From: Rhodospirillaceae bacterium Spongia-Bin9
GTDB taxonomy: Bacteria; Pseudomonadota; Alphaproteobacteria; Bin65
Direction of reading: 5' to 3'
Length of the DNA stretch: 60,153 nt
Assembly (NCBI GenBank): GCA_900197615.1
Contig: FZLR01000006.1
Span: 1-60,153, forward strand
A program made the translations under genes and the position numbers. The number at the start of each line of letters is the position of its first letter. Positions within the stretch are counted from its first letter, which is position 1. This document shows positions 32,708 through 41,621 of this stretch, in pieces. The notes beneath the pieces are model-generated. The model ran no database searches, was not told where the DNA came from, and saw only the letters and a list, made by a program, of their open reading frames with translations.

Positions 32708-34015
32708 ATGGATCAGATCCTCTCGGCAGGGTTGTTGCTCGCGGTTCTCGTTTGCCTGCTGGCCCCTGGCCTGTGGATCGGCTTGGCGCTGCTCGGCGTC
32801 GGCATCGCCGCCATGCTGATCTATACCGACCGGCCGATCGGCGATTCGTTGGCGACGACGATCTGGTCCCACACGTCTCTATGGGGCCTGTCGGCGCTGC
32901 CTCTGTTCATTCTGATGGGCGAAATTCTCTTCCGCTCCCGACTGTCGGAGACGTTGTTCGCAGGGTTGTCGCCGCTGATGCGTCGACTGCCCGGCGGGCT
33001 TCTCCATGTCAACGTGGTCGGCTGTTCCGCCTTTGCCGCCATTTCCGGCTCCAGTGCGGCGACGCTGATGACCATCGGCAAGATGACGCTGCCGGAGCTG
33101 AAGCGGCGCGGCTATCCGGAATCGCTGGCGGCAGGAACGCTCGCCGGCGCCGGGACGCTGGGCCTGCTGATCCCGCCGTCGATCACCATGATCATCTACG
33201 GCGTCACGGTTCAGGAATCGATCGGCCGCCTGTTTGTCGCTGGCGTTTTCCCGGGATTGACCCTGACGCTTCTGTTTGTCGGCTACATTCTGTTGTGGGG
33301 TGTGATGACGAAACAGGGTCGGAGCCTGCGCGAAGCCGCGGCTACGGCCAGAGAAAAGCTGGCCGGCCTGGCGCGCCTGACGCCGGTCCTGCTGCTGATC
33401 GTCGGCGTCATCGGGTCGATCTATGTCGGTATCGCCTCGCCCACCGAAGCGGCGACGCTGGGCGTCCTCGGCGCGATGGCGCTTTCCGCCTTTCAGGGCA
33501 GTCTGACGAGGGACGCCCTGCAATCCGCCCTGATGGGAACGGTGAAGACCACGTCGATGATCATGCTGCTGCTTGCGGGGTCTGCGGCGCTCACGCTTGC
33601 GATGGGATTCACCGGAATGCCGAGGGCGCTGGCGGGCTGGATCGGCACGATGGACCTTTCGCCGGCGATGCTGATCGCCATCCTGACACTGTTCTATATC
33701 GCACTGGGCTGTTTCCTGGACGGAATATCGATGATCGTGCTCACCATGGCGGTGATCGAGCCGCTGGTGCGATCTGCCGGTATCGATATGATCTGGTTCG
33801 GCGTCTTCGTCGTCCTGGTCGGCGAGATGGCGCTGATCACACCGCCGATCGGATTCAACCTGTTCCTGGTCCAGAGCATGACTGGCCAGGGCATCGGCTC
33901 TATCTCCCGCGCGGCGTTGCCGATGTTTCTCCTGATGCTTTTCGGCGTGGTGCTGCTGGTGCTGTTCCCAGGCCTGGCGACCTGGCTGCCGTCGGCCATG
34001 TTCGCCCGGGGTTAA
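32708..34015 (+). CDS. dctM: TRAP transporter large permease (DctM)
   Basis: 435 residues, ATG 3 nt after dctQ. It is polytopic with the DctM motifs AAISGSSAATLMTI, AGTLGLLIPPSITMIIYG, SPTEAATLGVLGA and LITPPIGFNLFLVQ. Last gene of the M24-dctP-dctQ-dctM operon. Convergent with the metallophosphoesterase at 34085; a weak hairpin (CCCGGA-CGAC-TCCGGG, 34022-34037) lies between. Confidence 0.94.
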   Translation: MDQILSAGLLLAVLVCLLAPGLWIGLALLGVGIAAMLIYTDRPIGDSLATTIWSHTSLWGLSALPLFILMGEILFRSRLSETLFAGLSPLMRRLPGGLLHVNVVGCSAFAAISGSSAATLMTIGKMTLPELKRRGYPESLAAGTLAGAGTLGLLIPPSITMIIYGVTVQESIGRLFVAGVFPGLTLTLLFVGYILLWGVMTKQGRSLREAAATAREKLAGLARLTPVLLLIVGVIGSIYVGIASPTEAATLGVLGAMALSAFQGSLTRDALQSALMGTVKTTSMIMLLLAGSAALTLAMGFTGMPRALAGWIGTMDLSPAMLIAILTLFYIALGCFLDGISMIVLTMAVIEPLVRSAGIDMIWFGVFVVLVGEMALITPPIGFNLFLVQSMTGQGIGSISRAALPMFLLMLFGVVLLVLFPGLATWLPSAMFARG

Positions 34016-34084
34016 GGTTCGCCCGGACGACTCCGGGAAAGGTGACCGGGAAAACGGCGATTCTTCCAGCCGGCGGGTTGGGCT

Positions 34085-35185
34085 TCACACCACCCAGGTA
34101 AAGGGCTTGCTCAGCATTATCCGGCGTTCCCTGGCGTCGTACCAGCCGGACGGGCGGTGTTCGTCGGTGTGCATGTAGCAGCGGATGCGCGCTTCGCGGC
34201 TGCCGGGCTCGAAGGTCAGGACGCGGCTGTGCGGCATGGCATGGTCCTGGACGAAAAAGCGGGTGAGCGCGGCGGCGTTGACGAAGGTCGTGCCGCCGTA
34301 GCGGGTTTCGATGTGGGATTTGCCGCCGCGCTCGTCGTCCGGGTTCGTGTGGGTATGGCCGCCGAACCACAGGTCGACCGCGCCGGGATTGTCCGCCAGA
34401 TAGCGCTCGAATCGTCCTGAATCCGGCGCGCCGGCGACCCAGTAGAGATAAGACGCGCCATTTGGCGTCCCTTCGGCGTAATAGCCGTGATAGTCGGTCT
34501 GCCAGGTGCCGTCGGGGCCTTTCTTCATGCCCTCCCATTCGCCGCTCGCGACCGTGGTCTCCTTGAGGACGTAGTGGTGAACCGTCACGACGATCCGGTC
34601 GCCGCGGCTGCGCTTCACCATGTCGGCCCACCAGTCGAAGGTATCCGCCGTCACCACGCCGCCGGGATTGCCGCCGAGCGGCCCGCGGCCGAGCGCCTGC
34701 GAGCGCTCGTTGACGTCGCTCATCATCAGGAAGCGGACATTGCCGACGTCGAACCAGTAGCGATCCCAGCTGCCGTGGACCGGATAGGGATAGCGGCTGC
34801 GGTCGACACCCGAGGTCGCCGTGTTCTCGCCCATCGGGTCGATCCATTTGCGGAACCAGCGGCCCTCCGGCTCGCCCAGATGGTCCCGGTCGTGGTTGCC
34901 GCATACGCTGTAGACCTGCTCGCGTCGATGGTCCTTCAGCGCGCCGAACTGGCGGACGATCTCCGCGCCCTCCTCGTCGTTCGGCGGACCGAAGGCGGCG
35001 CTGTAGTCGCCGACATTGATGCAGATGTCCCAGTCGAAGGGTGGCGCGCGCCCGTCTTCGGCCCGGGCGCCCCTTTCCGACTGGCGCAGGGCGTCTGCCA
35101 GGCTCTCCCGTCCCCGCGACTTGTCGTAAATCACATGGGCGCAGCCGTTGGCCCACAGGTGGAAGGGGCGGTCGCCCCCAGTCAT
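34085..35185 (-). CDS. Calcineurin-like metallophosphoesterase
   Basis: 366 residues, ATG at 35185. Metal-binding motifs are INVGDYS, CGNHDRDH, VHHYVL and GGHTHTN, in the order of the calcineurin-like fold, but the first D-x-H element is weak (ANGCAHVIYD). No signal peptide is evident. It follows tctA on the same strand with 24 nt between, in a spacer that repeats GCTCATTCG. The C-terminal region (about 300-366) with FEPGSREARIRCYMH is of the beta-sandwich type in some exported phosphodiesterases. Substrate unknown. Confidence 0.85.
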   Translation of the reverse strand: MTGGDRPFHLWANGCAHVIYDKSRGRESLADALRQSERGARAEDGRAPPFDWDICINVGDYSAAFGPPNDEEGAEIVRQFGALKDHRREQVYSVCGNHDRDHLGEPEGRWFRKWIDPMGENTATSGVDRSRYPYPVHGSWDRYWFDVGNVRFLMMSDVNERSQALGRGPLGGNPGGVVTADTFDWWADMVKRSRGDRIVVTVHHYVLKETTVASGEWEGMKKGPDGTWQTDYHGYYAEGTPNGASYLYWVAGAPDSGRFERYLADNPGAVDLWFGGHTHTNPDDERGGKSHIETRYGGTTFVNAAALTRFFVQDHAMPHSRVLTFEPGSREARIRCYMHTDEHRPSGWYDARERRIMLSKPFTWVV

Positions 35186-35209
35186 TCGTCAGCGCTCATT
35201 CGACGGCGC

Positions 35210-36706
35210 TCATTCGCCGAGCCTCTCGCGCGGCCGGCGGCCGAGCCAGAAGACGGCGCCGGCGCTCAGGACCAGCATGGCAATCAGGAACGGATGGCCG
35301 AGAAGGTCGGACGCGTCCTCGAACAGGATCACGGTGTGGCGCAGCGAGCGCTCGACCATCGGCCCGAGGATGAAGCCGAGGATGAAGGCGATGATCGAGA
35401 AATCCAGTTTGCGCATGAGATAGCCCAGGACCCCGAACGCCATCATGGTCGCCACGGCGAACAGCCCGCCGCCGGCGATGAACGAGCCGGTGATGCAAAG
35501 CAGGGCCACGGACGGCATGACGACGCTGCGAGGCGTCCGCACAGCGAGCGAGAACAGCCGCAGGCCGACGCTGCCGACCAGCAGGTTCATCAGGTTGGCC
35601 AGGATCAGGCAGCCGAACATGCCGTAGACCAGCGTGGCGTGGTCGCGGAAAATCATCGGGCCGGGTGTGATGCCGTGGATCAGGAAGGCGCCGGCGAGCA
35701 GGGCGGCGGCCACGTTGCCGGGAATCCCCAGAGTCAGCAGCGGTATCAGGTTCGAGCCGACGACGGCGCTGTTGGCGGCTTCCGTCGCGGCGACCCCTTC
35801 CAGCCGGCCCTTGCCGAACTCTTCCGGGTGTTTCGACGCCTTCATCGCCGCCCCGTAGCCGAGGAAGCCGGCGAGGCTGGTGCCGAGGCCGGGAATGGCG
35901 CCGATCACGGTGCCGATGACGGCGGAGCGGGCGACGGTGCCACGCACCTGCCGGAAATCCCGGCGGGTGAAGGCGTTGTCCTCCGGGTTCCCGGAGAATT
36001 CGACCATGCCTTCCCCGGCGGCGTCCTGCCCCATGAAGGCCCGTTCGATCTGGAGCACGACCTCGGAGAAGGCGAGCAGGCCGATGGCGACGCCGGCAAA
36101 GGAGAGGCCGTCCTCCAGTTCCAGCACGTCGAAGGTGAGCCGCGGGATGGCGGCTTCGGGATCGATGCCGATCATGCTGAGCAGCACGCCCAGGGCTGCC
36201 GCGATCAACCCCTTGATCATCGAGTTACCGAGCAGCGCAGTCACGAAGGTGAAGGCGAAGATCAGCACGCCGAGCAGTTCCGGCGGCCCCATCCTGAGCG
36301 CGATAACGGCAAGCGGCGCCGCGACCAGGATCAGCACGATATCGCTGAAGGTGTCGCCGGCGACCGAGGAATAGAGCGCGGTCTTGAGCGCCTTGCCGGC
36401 CTTGCCCTGTTGCGCCAGCGGATGGCCGTCGAGCGCCGTCGCCGCCGCTTCCGGCGTTCCGGGCGTGTTGAGCAGGATGGCGGAGATCGAGCCGCCGAAC
36501 TCGCCGCCCTTGTTGACGCCGAGCAGGAAGGCGATGGCGGCCAGCGGGGTCATGTAGAAGGTGAGCGGCACCGCGATGGCGATCGCCATCGGGCTGCTCA
36601 GCCCCGGAATCGCGCCTACCGCGATGCCGAGAATAACGCCGAACAGGACGAAGCCGAGGGTCAGCGGGGTGAAGGCCTGCGCCAGGCCGGCAAGGACAGC
36701 ATCCAT
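35210..36706 (-). CDS. tctA: TctA-family tricarboxylate transporter large subunit, copy 1
   Basis: 498 residues from the ATG at 36706. The protein is polytopic with the TctA repeats VGAIPGLSSPMAIA, NTPGTPEAAATALDGHP, IGAIPGLGTSLAGFLGYG and LTLGIPGNVAAALLAGAF. TctA forms the membrane channel of tripartite tricarboxylate transporters with TctB and the periplasmic receptor TctC. No tctB is next to it, so it may borrow the small subunit encoded at 39737. A metallophosphoesterase follows in the same direction. Confidence 0.92.
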   Translation of the reverse strand: MDAVLAGLAQAFTPLTLGFVLFGVILGIAVGAIPGLSSPMAIAIAVPLTFYMTPLAAIAFLLGVNKGGEFGGSISAILLNTPGTPEAAATALDGHPLAQQGKAGKALKTALYSSVAGDTFSDIVLILVAAPLAVIALRMGPPELLGVLIFAFTFVTALLGNSMIKGLIAAALGVLLSMIGIDPEAAIPRLTFDVLELEDGLSFAGVAIGLLAFSEVVLQIERAFMGQDAAGEGMVEFSGNPEDNAFTRRDFRQVRGTVARSAVIGTVIGAIPGLGTSLAGFLGYGAAMKASKHPEEFGKGRLEGVAATEAANSAVVGSNLIPLLTLGIPGNVAAALLAGAFLIHGITPGPMIFRDHATLVYGMFGCLILANLMNLLVGSVGLRLFSLAVRTPRSVVMPSVALLCITGSFIAGGGLFAVATMMAFGVLGYLMRKLDFSIIAFILGFILGPMVERSLRHTVILFEDASDLLGHPFLIAMLVLSAGAVFWLGRRPRERLGE

Positions 36707-36941
36707 CGCGCTAGCCTGTTTTTTCCGCAGCGAAAACAGTCTGCATCGGGCGAGTCTCAGCTTCTCGAATTCTCCTCCGCTTGGGGGGCCAGGAGACTGC
36801 TTTCCCTGTCCGATCTCGCGCTTTGCAATTCGCAGTAGAATCCTCAATGGGATGCGGCGGTTTTCCTGCGGTGTCCGTCTCTCGGGGCGGATGGAGGCCG
36901 GCACGCCGTTCGGGATGGCAGGGCAGGATGAGCATTGTTCC

Positions 36942-37829
36942 TTATTTCGCCTCGACGCCGAGGATCGAGTCCGTCACGGCGCGCGGGTCGCGCTCCGGCC
37001 AGCGGCCGGCATCGACCTGAGCGAAGAATGCACCGCAGATCCGGTTGAATGCGTCCGGGTCCTCGAGATTGATCGTGTGGCCGCAATTTTCCATGACCGA
37101 GAGCGCCGCCGTGGGAACGGTCTGCTTCAGCAACACGCCGGGCAGCAGGCAAGGCCAGTCCTCGTCGCCGGTCAGCACCAGGGTCGGCACGCGGAGCGCC
37201 GCCATCTCGCCGTTGAGGTCGTAGAGCGAGGGGCGTTGCGCCTGGACGCCGCGCATGGTGGCGGCCGAGCCCGCCGGCGAATGTTCGGCCAGCCGGGCGC
37301 GGAATTCGCGCCAGCCGCGCGGGTCCTTGTTCTCGAACTGCACGCGGGTCGGTCCCCTGGCATAGGTGTCGGCGAAGGCCGCCATGCCGTCCCGCTCGAT
37401 CAGCGCCGCCGCCGCTTCGGCCTCGGCTCGGAACTGCGCGCGCGTGCCGGGCTCCGCCCCGTAGCCGCAGCCAGCCACGACCAGCGAGCGGGCGCGTGCG
37501 GCGTGTCGGAAGCCGAAATGCAGCGTAGCGAAGCCGCCCATGGAGAGCCCGCAGACATGCGCGCGGTCGATCCCGGCCGCGTCCATCACGGCGGCGATAT
37601 CGTCGGCGGCCCGCGCCTGGCTGTAGCGGGCGGGGTCGTGTGGGGTCTCCGAGGGTGGGTAGCCGCGCGCATTGTAGGCGAGCGACCGGTAGCGATGGGC
37701 GAAGTGCCGCAACTGCGGTTCCCAGGAGCGCAGGTCGCCGGCGAATTCGTGCACGAAGACGACCGGCGTCCCCGACCCTGCCTCCTCGTAATACAGGCGC
37801 ACCTCGTCATCGGTCGTTGCAAAGGGCAT
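36942..37829 (-). CDS. Alpha/beta hydrolase
   Basis: 295 residues from the ATG at 37829. The fold is shown by VVFVHEFAGDLRSWEPQL (oxyanion region), the nucleophile elbow GLSMGG (serine), an acid after VLTGDEDWP, and the final His in NCGHTINLEDP. Such enzymes include esterases and enol-lactone hydrolases; the beta-ketoadipate enol-lactone hydrolase family is a near match in pattern. The substrate is uncertain. It lies between two tctA genes on the same strand, so it could act on an imported ester or lactone. Confidence 0.88.
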   Translation of the reverse strand: MPFATTDDEVRLYYEEAGSGTPVVFVHEFAGDLRSWEPQLRHFAHRYRSLAYNARGYPPSETPHDPARYSQARAADDIAAVMDAAGIDRAHVCGLSMGGFATLHFGFRHAARARSLVVAGCGYGAEPGTRAQFRAEAEAAAALIERDGMAAFADTYARGPTRVQFENKDPRGWREFRARLAEHSPAGSAATMRGVQAQRPSLYDLNGEMAALRVPTLVLTGDEDWPCLLPGVLLKQTVPTAALSVMENCGHTINLEDPDAFNRICGAFFAQVDAGRWPERDPRAVTDSILGVEAK

Positions 37830-38235
37830 GGCTTCGACAGTCCTCCGTCGCAGGCCGGCAGCGCCGGAGCATAGCCCGATACGCCCGGCCCCGGTATGCG
37901 CCTGAAAGCGTACTGATTCGCCTGTCCCTGTGCCTCCCCTTCTTCGGAAGGGGAGGTCGGCGCGCCTTTCGCGCGCGGGTCGTGTCGCTGGAAGCGGTGT
38001 AGGGGTTATCGGCCAATTCGGCAGTTGTCGGTAACCGGCTCCCTGTCGCGACCTCCAAGTGACGGGCGGTATGCCGGTTTTTCCACAGCCGGCGCCACTG
38101 CGGTTCCGTTTTTGGATTGCGCTGCAACGACCGCTCGACCGGAGGCCAACGGCAGCTGTACATGACGACACGAAGCGAACTTCTATCGAGTACGCCCCAT
38201 CGGCGTCGAATTCAGCAGCCGAACAGGCATTTCCT
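37830..38235. other. Intergenic region with a UUCG-type hairpin
   Basis: 406 nt without a credible gene. It contains a perfect 10-bp stem at 37933-37956 (CCTCCCCTTC, loop TTCG, GAAGGGGAGG), followed by a GC-only inverted stretch near 37960-37978. No promoter could be assigned with confidence. The hairpin could be a dispersed repeat element of the genome or a leader structure of the hydrolase gene. Confidence 0.5.
37933..37956. repeat. Stable 10-bp stem with TTCG tetraloop
   Basis: The arms are perfectly complementary and close a C(TTCG)G tetraloop on the plus strand, one of the most stable RNA hairpin loops. There is no T-run. It sits 104 nt upstream of the alpha/beta hydrolase start codon. 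Confidence 0.6.
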
Positions 38236-39732
38236 CTACCCTTCTTCGCCGAGCGGGATGCTGTTCCTGCCCTTCATGCGCTGCCAGATAATCAGGACGA
38301 GCGTCAATACGGTAAGCCCCCAAAAGAACCAGGTGATCCAGCCCTGGAAGAAGATTGTCCAGTCGCCGTCGCCGAGGCGCAGGGATCGGCGGAAATTGTC
38401 CTCCAGCAGCGGGCCGAGAATGAAGGCGATCAGGAAAGGCGCGGCCGGGATGCCGAGCCTCAGCATTCCGAATCCGACGATTCCCATGACGAACATCACC
38501 AGCACGTCGAAGATCGTGTTGTTGATCGCATAGGCGCCGAACACGCACAGCACCAGCACTACCGGGAACAGGATGCGCTGGGGGATATCGGCGATCCGCG
38601 CGATCGACCGGATCGAGAGCTTGCCGACGATGAACAGATAGGCCGAGCTCAGCATGATGCCGATGAATAGAGCGTAGATCAGCGTGATGTTCTGCTGGAA
38701 CATCAGCGGCCCTGGCCGCAGATCGTGGATCATGAAGGCGCCGAGGATGATTGCGGTGATGATATCGCCGGGCACGCCCAGCGCGAGCAGCGGGATCAGG
38801 GTGGCGCCGGCCACGCCGTTGTTGCCGGCTTCGGCTGCGGCGACGCCTTCCAGTTCGCCCTTGCCGAAATTGTTGCGGTTATTCGAGGTGCGCCGCGCCT
38901 CGCTGTATGACAGGAAGGCCGCCGGTGCGCCGCCGATGCCGGGAATAACGCCCAGAATTACGCCGATCGCCGAGCCGCGCAGGATCGATTTCAGGGCCTT
39001 TCGGTAATCGGGCAACGAGGCGCCCTTACCGGCCAGTGCCGACAGTTTCTGCGCCGTTGCCGTCTTTGAATAGAAATTCAGCACTTCGGGAATGGCGAAC
39101 AGGCCGATCAGCACGGGAATGAAATTCAGCCCGCCCATCAGGTCGAAATTGCCGAAATTGAAACGCGGCGTGCCGAAGATCGCGTCGAGCCCGACGATGG
39201 CGAGCGCCAGTCCGAGTCCGGCGGCGCCCAGCCCCTTGAGCAGATCGTCGCCGCTCACGCTCGCAATGATCGTTAGCGAGAATACGATCAGGGTAAAGAA
39301 TTCCGGTGAGCCGAAGCTGAGTGCGAAGCTGGCGAGGATGCCGGCGAAGAAGATCAGCGACAGGTTGGAGATGAAATCGGCGGTGCAGGAGGCGTAGAGC
39401 GCCATGTCGAGCGCGCGCCGCGCCTCGCCCTTGCGCGCCAGGGGGTAGCCGTCGAGGCCGGTGCAGGACGCCGCCGGCGTGCCCGGCGCGTTGATCAGGA
39501 TGGCGGTGATCGAGCCGCCGTAGAGCCCGCCCTTGTAGACACCCAGCAGCAGCAGGATGCCGGTGATCGGCTGCATGGTAAAAGTGAAGGGCAGGGCGAG
39601 CGCCACGCCCATCGGCGTCGTCATGCCGGGGATCGCGCCGATAACTGTGCCGATCATGACGCCGACAAACAGGGCCAGGACATTGTCGACCTGGGCGAAC
39701 ATGGCGAAGGAAGCGGCCAGCGTCTCCCACAT
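38236..39732 (-). CDS. tctA: TctA-family tricarboxylate transporter large subunit, copy 2
   Basis: 498 residues, ATG at 39732, 4 nt after the tctB stop. TctA motifs are IGAIPGMTTPMGVA, NAPGTPAASCTGLDGYP, LGVIPGIGGAPAAFLSY and LALGVPGDIITAIILGAF. Same length as copy 1 but clearly divergent, so the copies are probably not a recent duplication. It forms a ROK regulator-tctB-tctA operon; tctC is divergent. Confidence 0.94.
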   Translation of the reverse strand: MWETLAASFAMFAQVDNVLALFVGVMIGTVIGAIPGMTTPMGVALALPFTFTMQPITGILLLLGVYKGGLYGGSITAILINAPGTPAASCTGLDGYPLARKGEARRALDMALYASCTADFISNLSLIFFAGILASFALSFGSPEFFTLIVFSLTIIASVSGDDLLKGLGAAGLGLALAIVGLDAIFGTPRFNFGNFDLMGGLNFIPVLIGLFAIPEVLNFYSKTATAQKLSALAGKGASLPDYRKALKSILRGSAIGVILGVIPGIGGAPAAFLSYSEARRTSNNRNNFGKGELEGVAAAEAGNNGVAGATLIPLLALGVPGDIITAIILGAFMIHDLRPGPLMFQQNITLIYALFIGIMLSSAYLFIVGKLSIRSIARIADIPQRILFPVVLVLCVFGAYAINNTIFDVLVMFVMGIVGFGMLRLGIPAAPFLIAFILGPLLEDNFRRSLRLGDGDWTIFFQGWITWFFWGLTVLTLVLIIWQRMKGRNSIPLGEEG

Positions 39733-39736
39733 GACG

Positions 39737-40246
39737 TTAGATCCGCTGCAGCAGGAAATCGAGCACGCCGCCGGGGATCGGCCGCTGTGCCGCCTTGACG
39801 AAGAACAGGTGCAGCGCCAGCGGCAGCAGCAGCGCGATCGGCAGCACGATCAGCGGTCGGCGCTCGCCCGCCAGCAGCATGAGTGCGACCAGCCCGAGCG
39901 TCGTGGTCAGGACGAATCCGAGAAATTCCAGGGTCAGGTAAATCGCCAGGAGCAGGGCCATAACGATGAACGGCCGCCAGGCGATCCATGCCGACCGGCC
40001 CGCCGTCGTCGCCGCGGCGCCTGTCCGATCCCTGTTCCGTGCTGCGGCCACCAGTTCGTAGACCAGCAGCAGAACGCCGATAACACTGATCGCGCTGCAG
40101 ACGATGTACGGCCAGAAGGAGGGCGACAGCGCGCGGTATTTGACCGACGGCGGCTGCACGATGCCGTAGGGTATGAGCACGGCGACCGCGAGGACGCCGA
40201 AGCCGACGAAGCACAGCCCGGCGACGATGTTCCGGTTGAACTTCAT
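39737..40246 (-). CDS. tctB: TctB-family tricarboxylate transporter small subunit
   Basis: 169 residues, ATG at 40246, 3 nt after the stop of the ROK gene. Four hydrophobic segments are visible (about 8-27, 46-66, 90-108 and 117-150), usual for TctB. The protein is the small membrane subunit that pairs with TctA. Confidence 0.9.
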   Translation of the reverse strand: MKFNRNIVAGLCFVGFGVLAVAVLIPYGIVQPPSVKYRALSPSFWPYIVCSAISVIGVLLLVYELVAAARNRDRTGAAATTAGRSAWIAWRPFIVMALLLAIYLTLEFLGFVLTTTLGLVALMLLAGERRPLIVLPIALLLPLALHLFFVKAAQRPIPGGVLDFLLQRI

Positions 40247-40249
40247 CGC

Positions 40250-41452
40250 TCAGGCTGCGGCCGTAGCGCCGCTGGCGGCGCGGTCCGGAGCGAGCCGGCC
40301 GAGGTCGAAGCGCTCATGGAAGAGGTGCCGGTCGAGCGCCAGCCACACAGTCGACTGGGCCGTGGTCAGCGCGCTGACCTGTGTATCGAAGGCGCGGCCC
40401 GGCAGGGCAGGGTCGGCCGCAGCGCGCCCGACGCCTGCGACATAGCCAGGGTGCCGGCCGACCTGGCCGGCCAGCAGGACGGCCTGGGGTTTCAGCACCG
40501 TCGCCAGCAATCGCAGCACCCGACCGAGTTCCACCCCGGCTTCTGCCAGGACCGATCGCGCTTCGGCCGGCAGGCCCCGGCCCGGCTCCGCGACATCGCG
40601 CAGCCGCCGTCCGTCGTCCGCCGGACCGGTGCTTTCCGTCAAGCCCAGACCGTCGAGCCGGCGCAGAATGGCGAGGCCGGACGCCAGATCGTCCAACGTA
40701 GCGCCGCACGACGGAAATTCGGCCAGCTGCCCGGCCTCGTTGGCAGCGCCGCGCACCGGCGCGCCGTCGAGCATCAGCGCGGAACCGATCCGTAGTCCGA
40801 CATTGACCAGCAGGACATCGCGCAGTCCGGCGGCGCAGCCTTGCCGGGCTTCGGCCTGCAGCAGCGCGGCGGCGCGACCCTCGGCGACGAAGGGCACCCC
40901 AGTCAGGCGGGTGAGGGTGTCGGCGGCGTCGACCGCGCCCCAACCCAAGGGGCCGCCGGCGCGCAATCTACCCGTTGCCGGGTCGACCCGGCCGGCGATC
41001 AGCGCCGCGCCGCCGAGGATGCGTTGTCGATCCCTGCCGGACGCCGCCATCAGCTCGACGGCCGCCTGCGCCAGGGCCGCCAGCGCGGGTTCCGGCCGGT
41101 CGAGCGGCAGCCCGGCGCAATCGCGGCGCGCGACGACCTCGCCGCGGCAGGTCGCCAGCACGACTTCCTTCTGGTTGAGGGTGATCGACATGCCGAGCAC
41201 GAAGGCGCCGTCGTCCGCTAGGCCAAGACGGATCTGCGGGCGGCCTGCCTGCCGCCGCTTGCCGGTCGCCGGGTATTCGGTGAGCAGGCGGGCCTCGACG
41301 AGTTCCCGGACGATACGGGAGACGGCGGCGTTCGTCAGTCTCACGGTCTCCGCGATGACGGTCCGCGATACGGCGCCGTGCTCGGCGATGGCGCGAAGCA
41401 CGAGATGCCGGTTCTGGCGCCGCAAATCGATAGTGGAAGCCGAGGAAGCCAC
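40250..41452 (-). CDS. ROK-family transcriptional regulator (NagC/XylR type)
   Basis: 400 residues from a GTG at 41452. The frame continues upstream to 41569, but starts there would place the operator inside the gene, and homology begins at LRRQNRHLVLRAIAEHGAVSR. The N-terminal winged helix (about 10-75) is followed by a ROK domain (about 90-385), with LLVNVGLRIGSALMLDG in the phosphate region. The CxCGxxGC-type zinc motif of sugar-kinase ROKs is not obvious (only SCGATLDD). First gene of the tctBA operon and divergent from tctC, so it probably controls uptake of the TTT substrate. Confidence 0.9.
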   Translation of the reverse strand: MASSASTIDLRRQNRHLVLRAIAEHGAVSRTVIAETVRLTNAAVSRIVRELVEARLLTEYPATGKRRQAGRPQIRLGLADDGAFVLGMSITLNQKEVVLATCRGEVVARRDCAGLPLDRPEPALAALAQAAVELMAASGRDRQRILGGAALIAGRVDPATGRLRAGGPLGWGAVDAADTLTRLTGVPFVAEGRAAALLQAEARQGCAAGLRDVLLVNVGLRIGSALMLDGAPVRGAANEAGQLAEFPSCGATLDDLASGLAILRRLDGLGLTESTGPADDGRRLRDVAEPGRGLPAEARSVLAEAGVELGRVLRLLATVLKPQAVLLAGQVGRHPGYVAGVGRAAADPALPGRAFDTQVSALTTAQSTVWLALDRHLFHERFDLGRLAPDRAASGATAAA

Positions 41453-41466
41453 AAGGGTGGACCAAT

Positions 41467-41485
41467 TATTTAACGTCGGTAAATA
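41467..41485. promoter_or_regulatory. ROK-type operator between regulator and tctC
   Basis: TATTTA-ACGTCGG-TAAATA is a perfect 6-7-6 inverted repeat with AT-rich arms and a GC-rich core, as in NagC/Mlc operators. It lies 14 nt upstream of the chosen GTG of the ROK gene and 137 nt before tctC, in the only AT-rich patch of the spacer. Confidence 0.65.
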
Positions 41486-41621
41486 TTTCTTGATTTGAAA
41501 ATCCGGCTCTGTCAACATGTTCCTGCATCGCGCGCGGTGCACCGGCGATCCGGGCCGGTGCAGCCGCACGCATACGCGGAATTCTGCGACTCAGACGGGA
41601 AAATTCCAGGGAGGAACCGAC

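Noticed and set aside
34487-36838. 783-codon plus-strand frame opposite metallophosphoesterase and tctA
   Set aside because: It is antisense to two well-supported genes and has a low-complexity H/D/E/Q/G composition.
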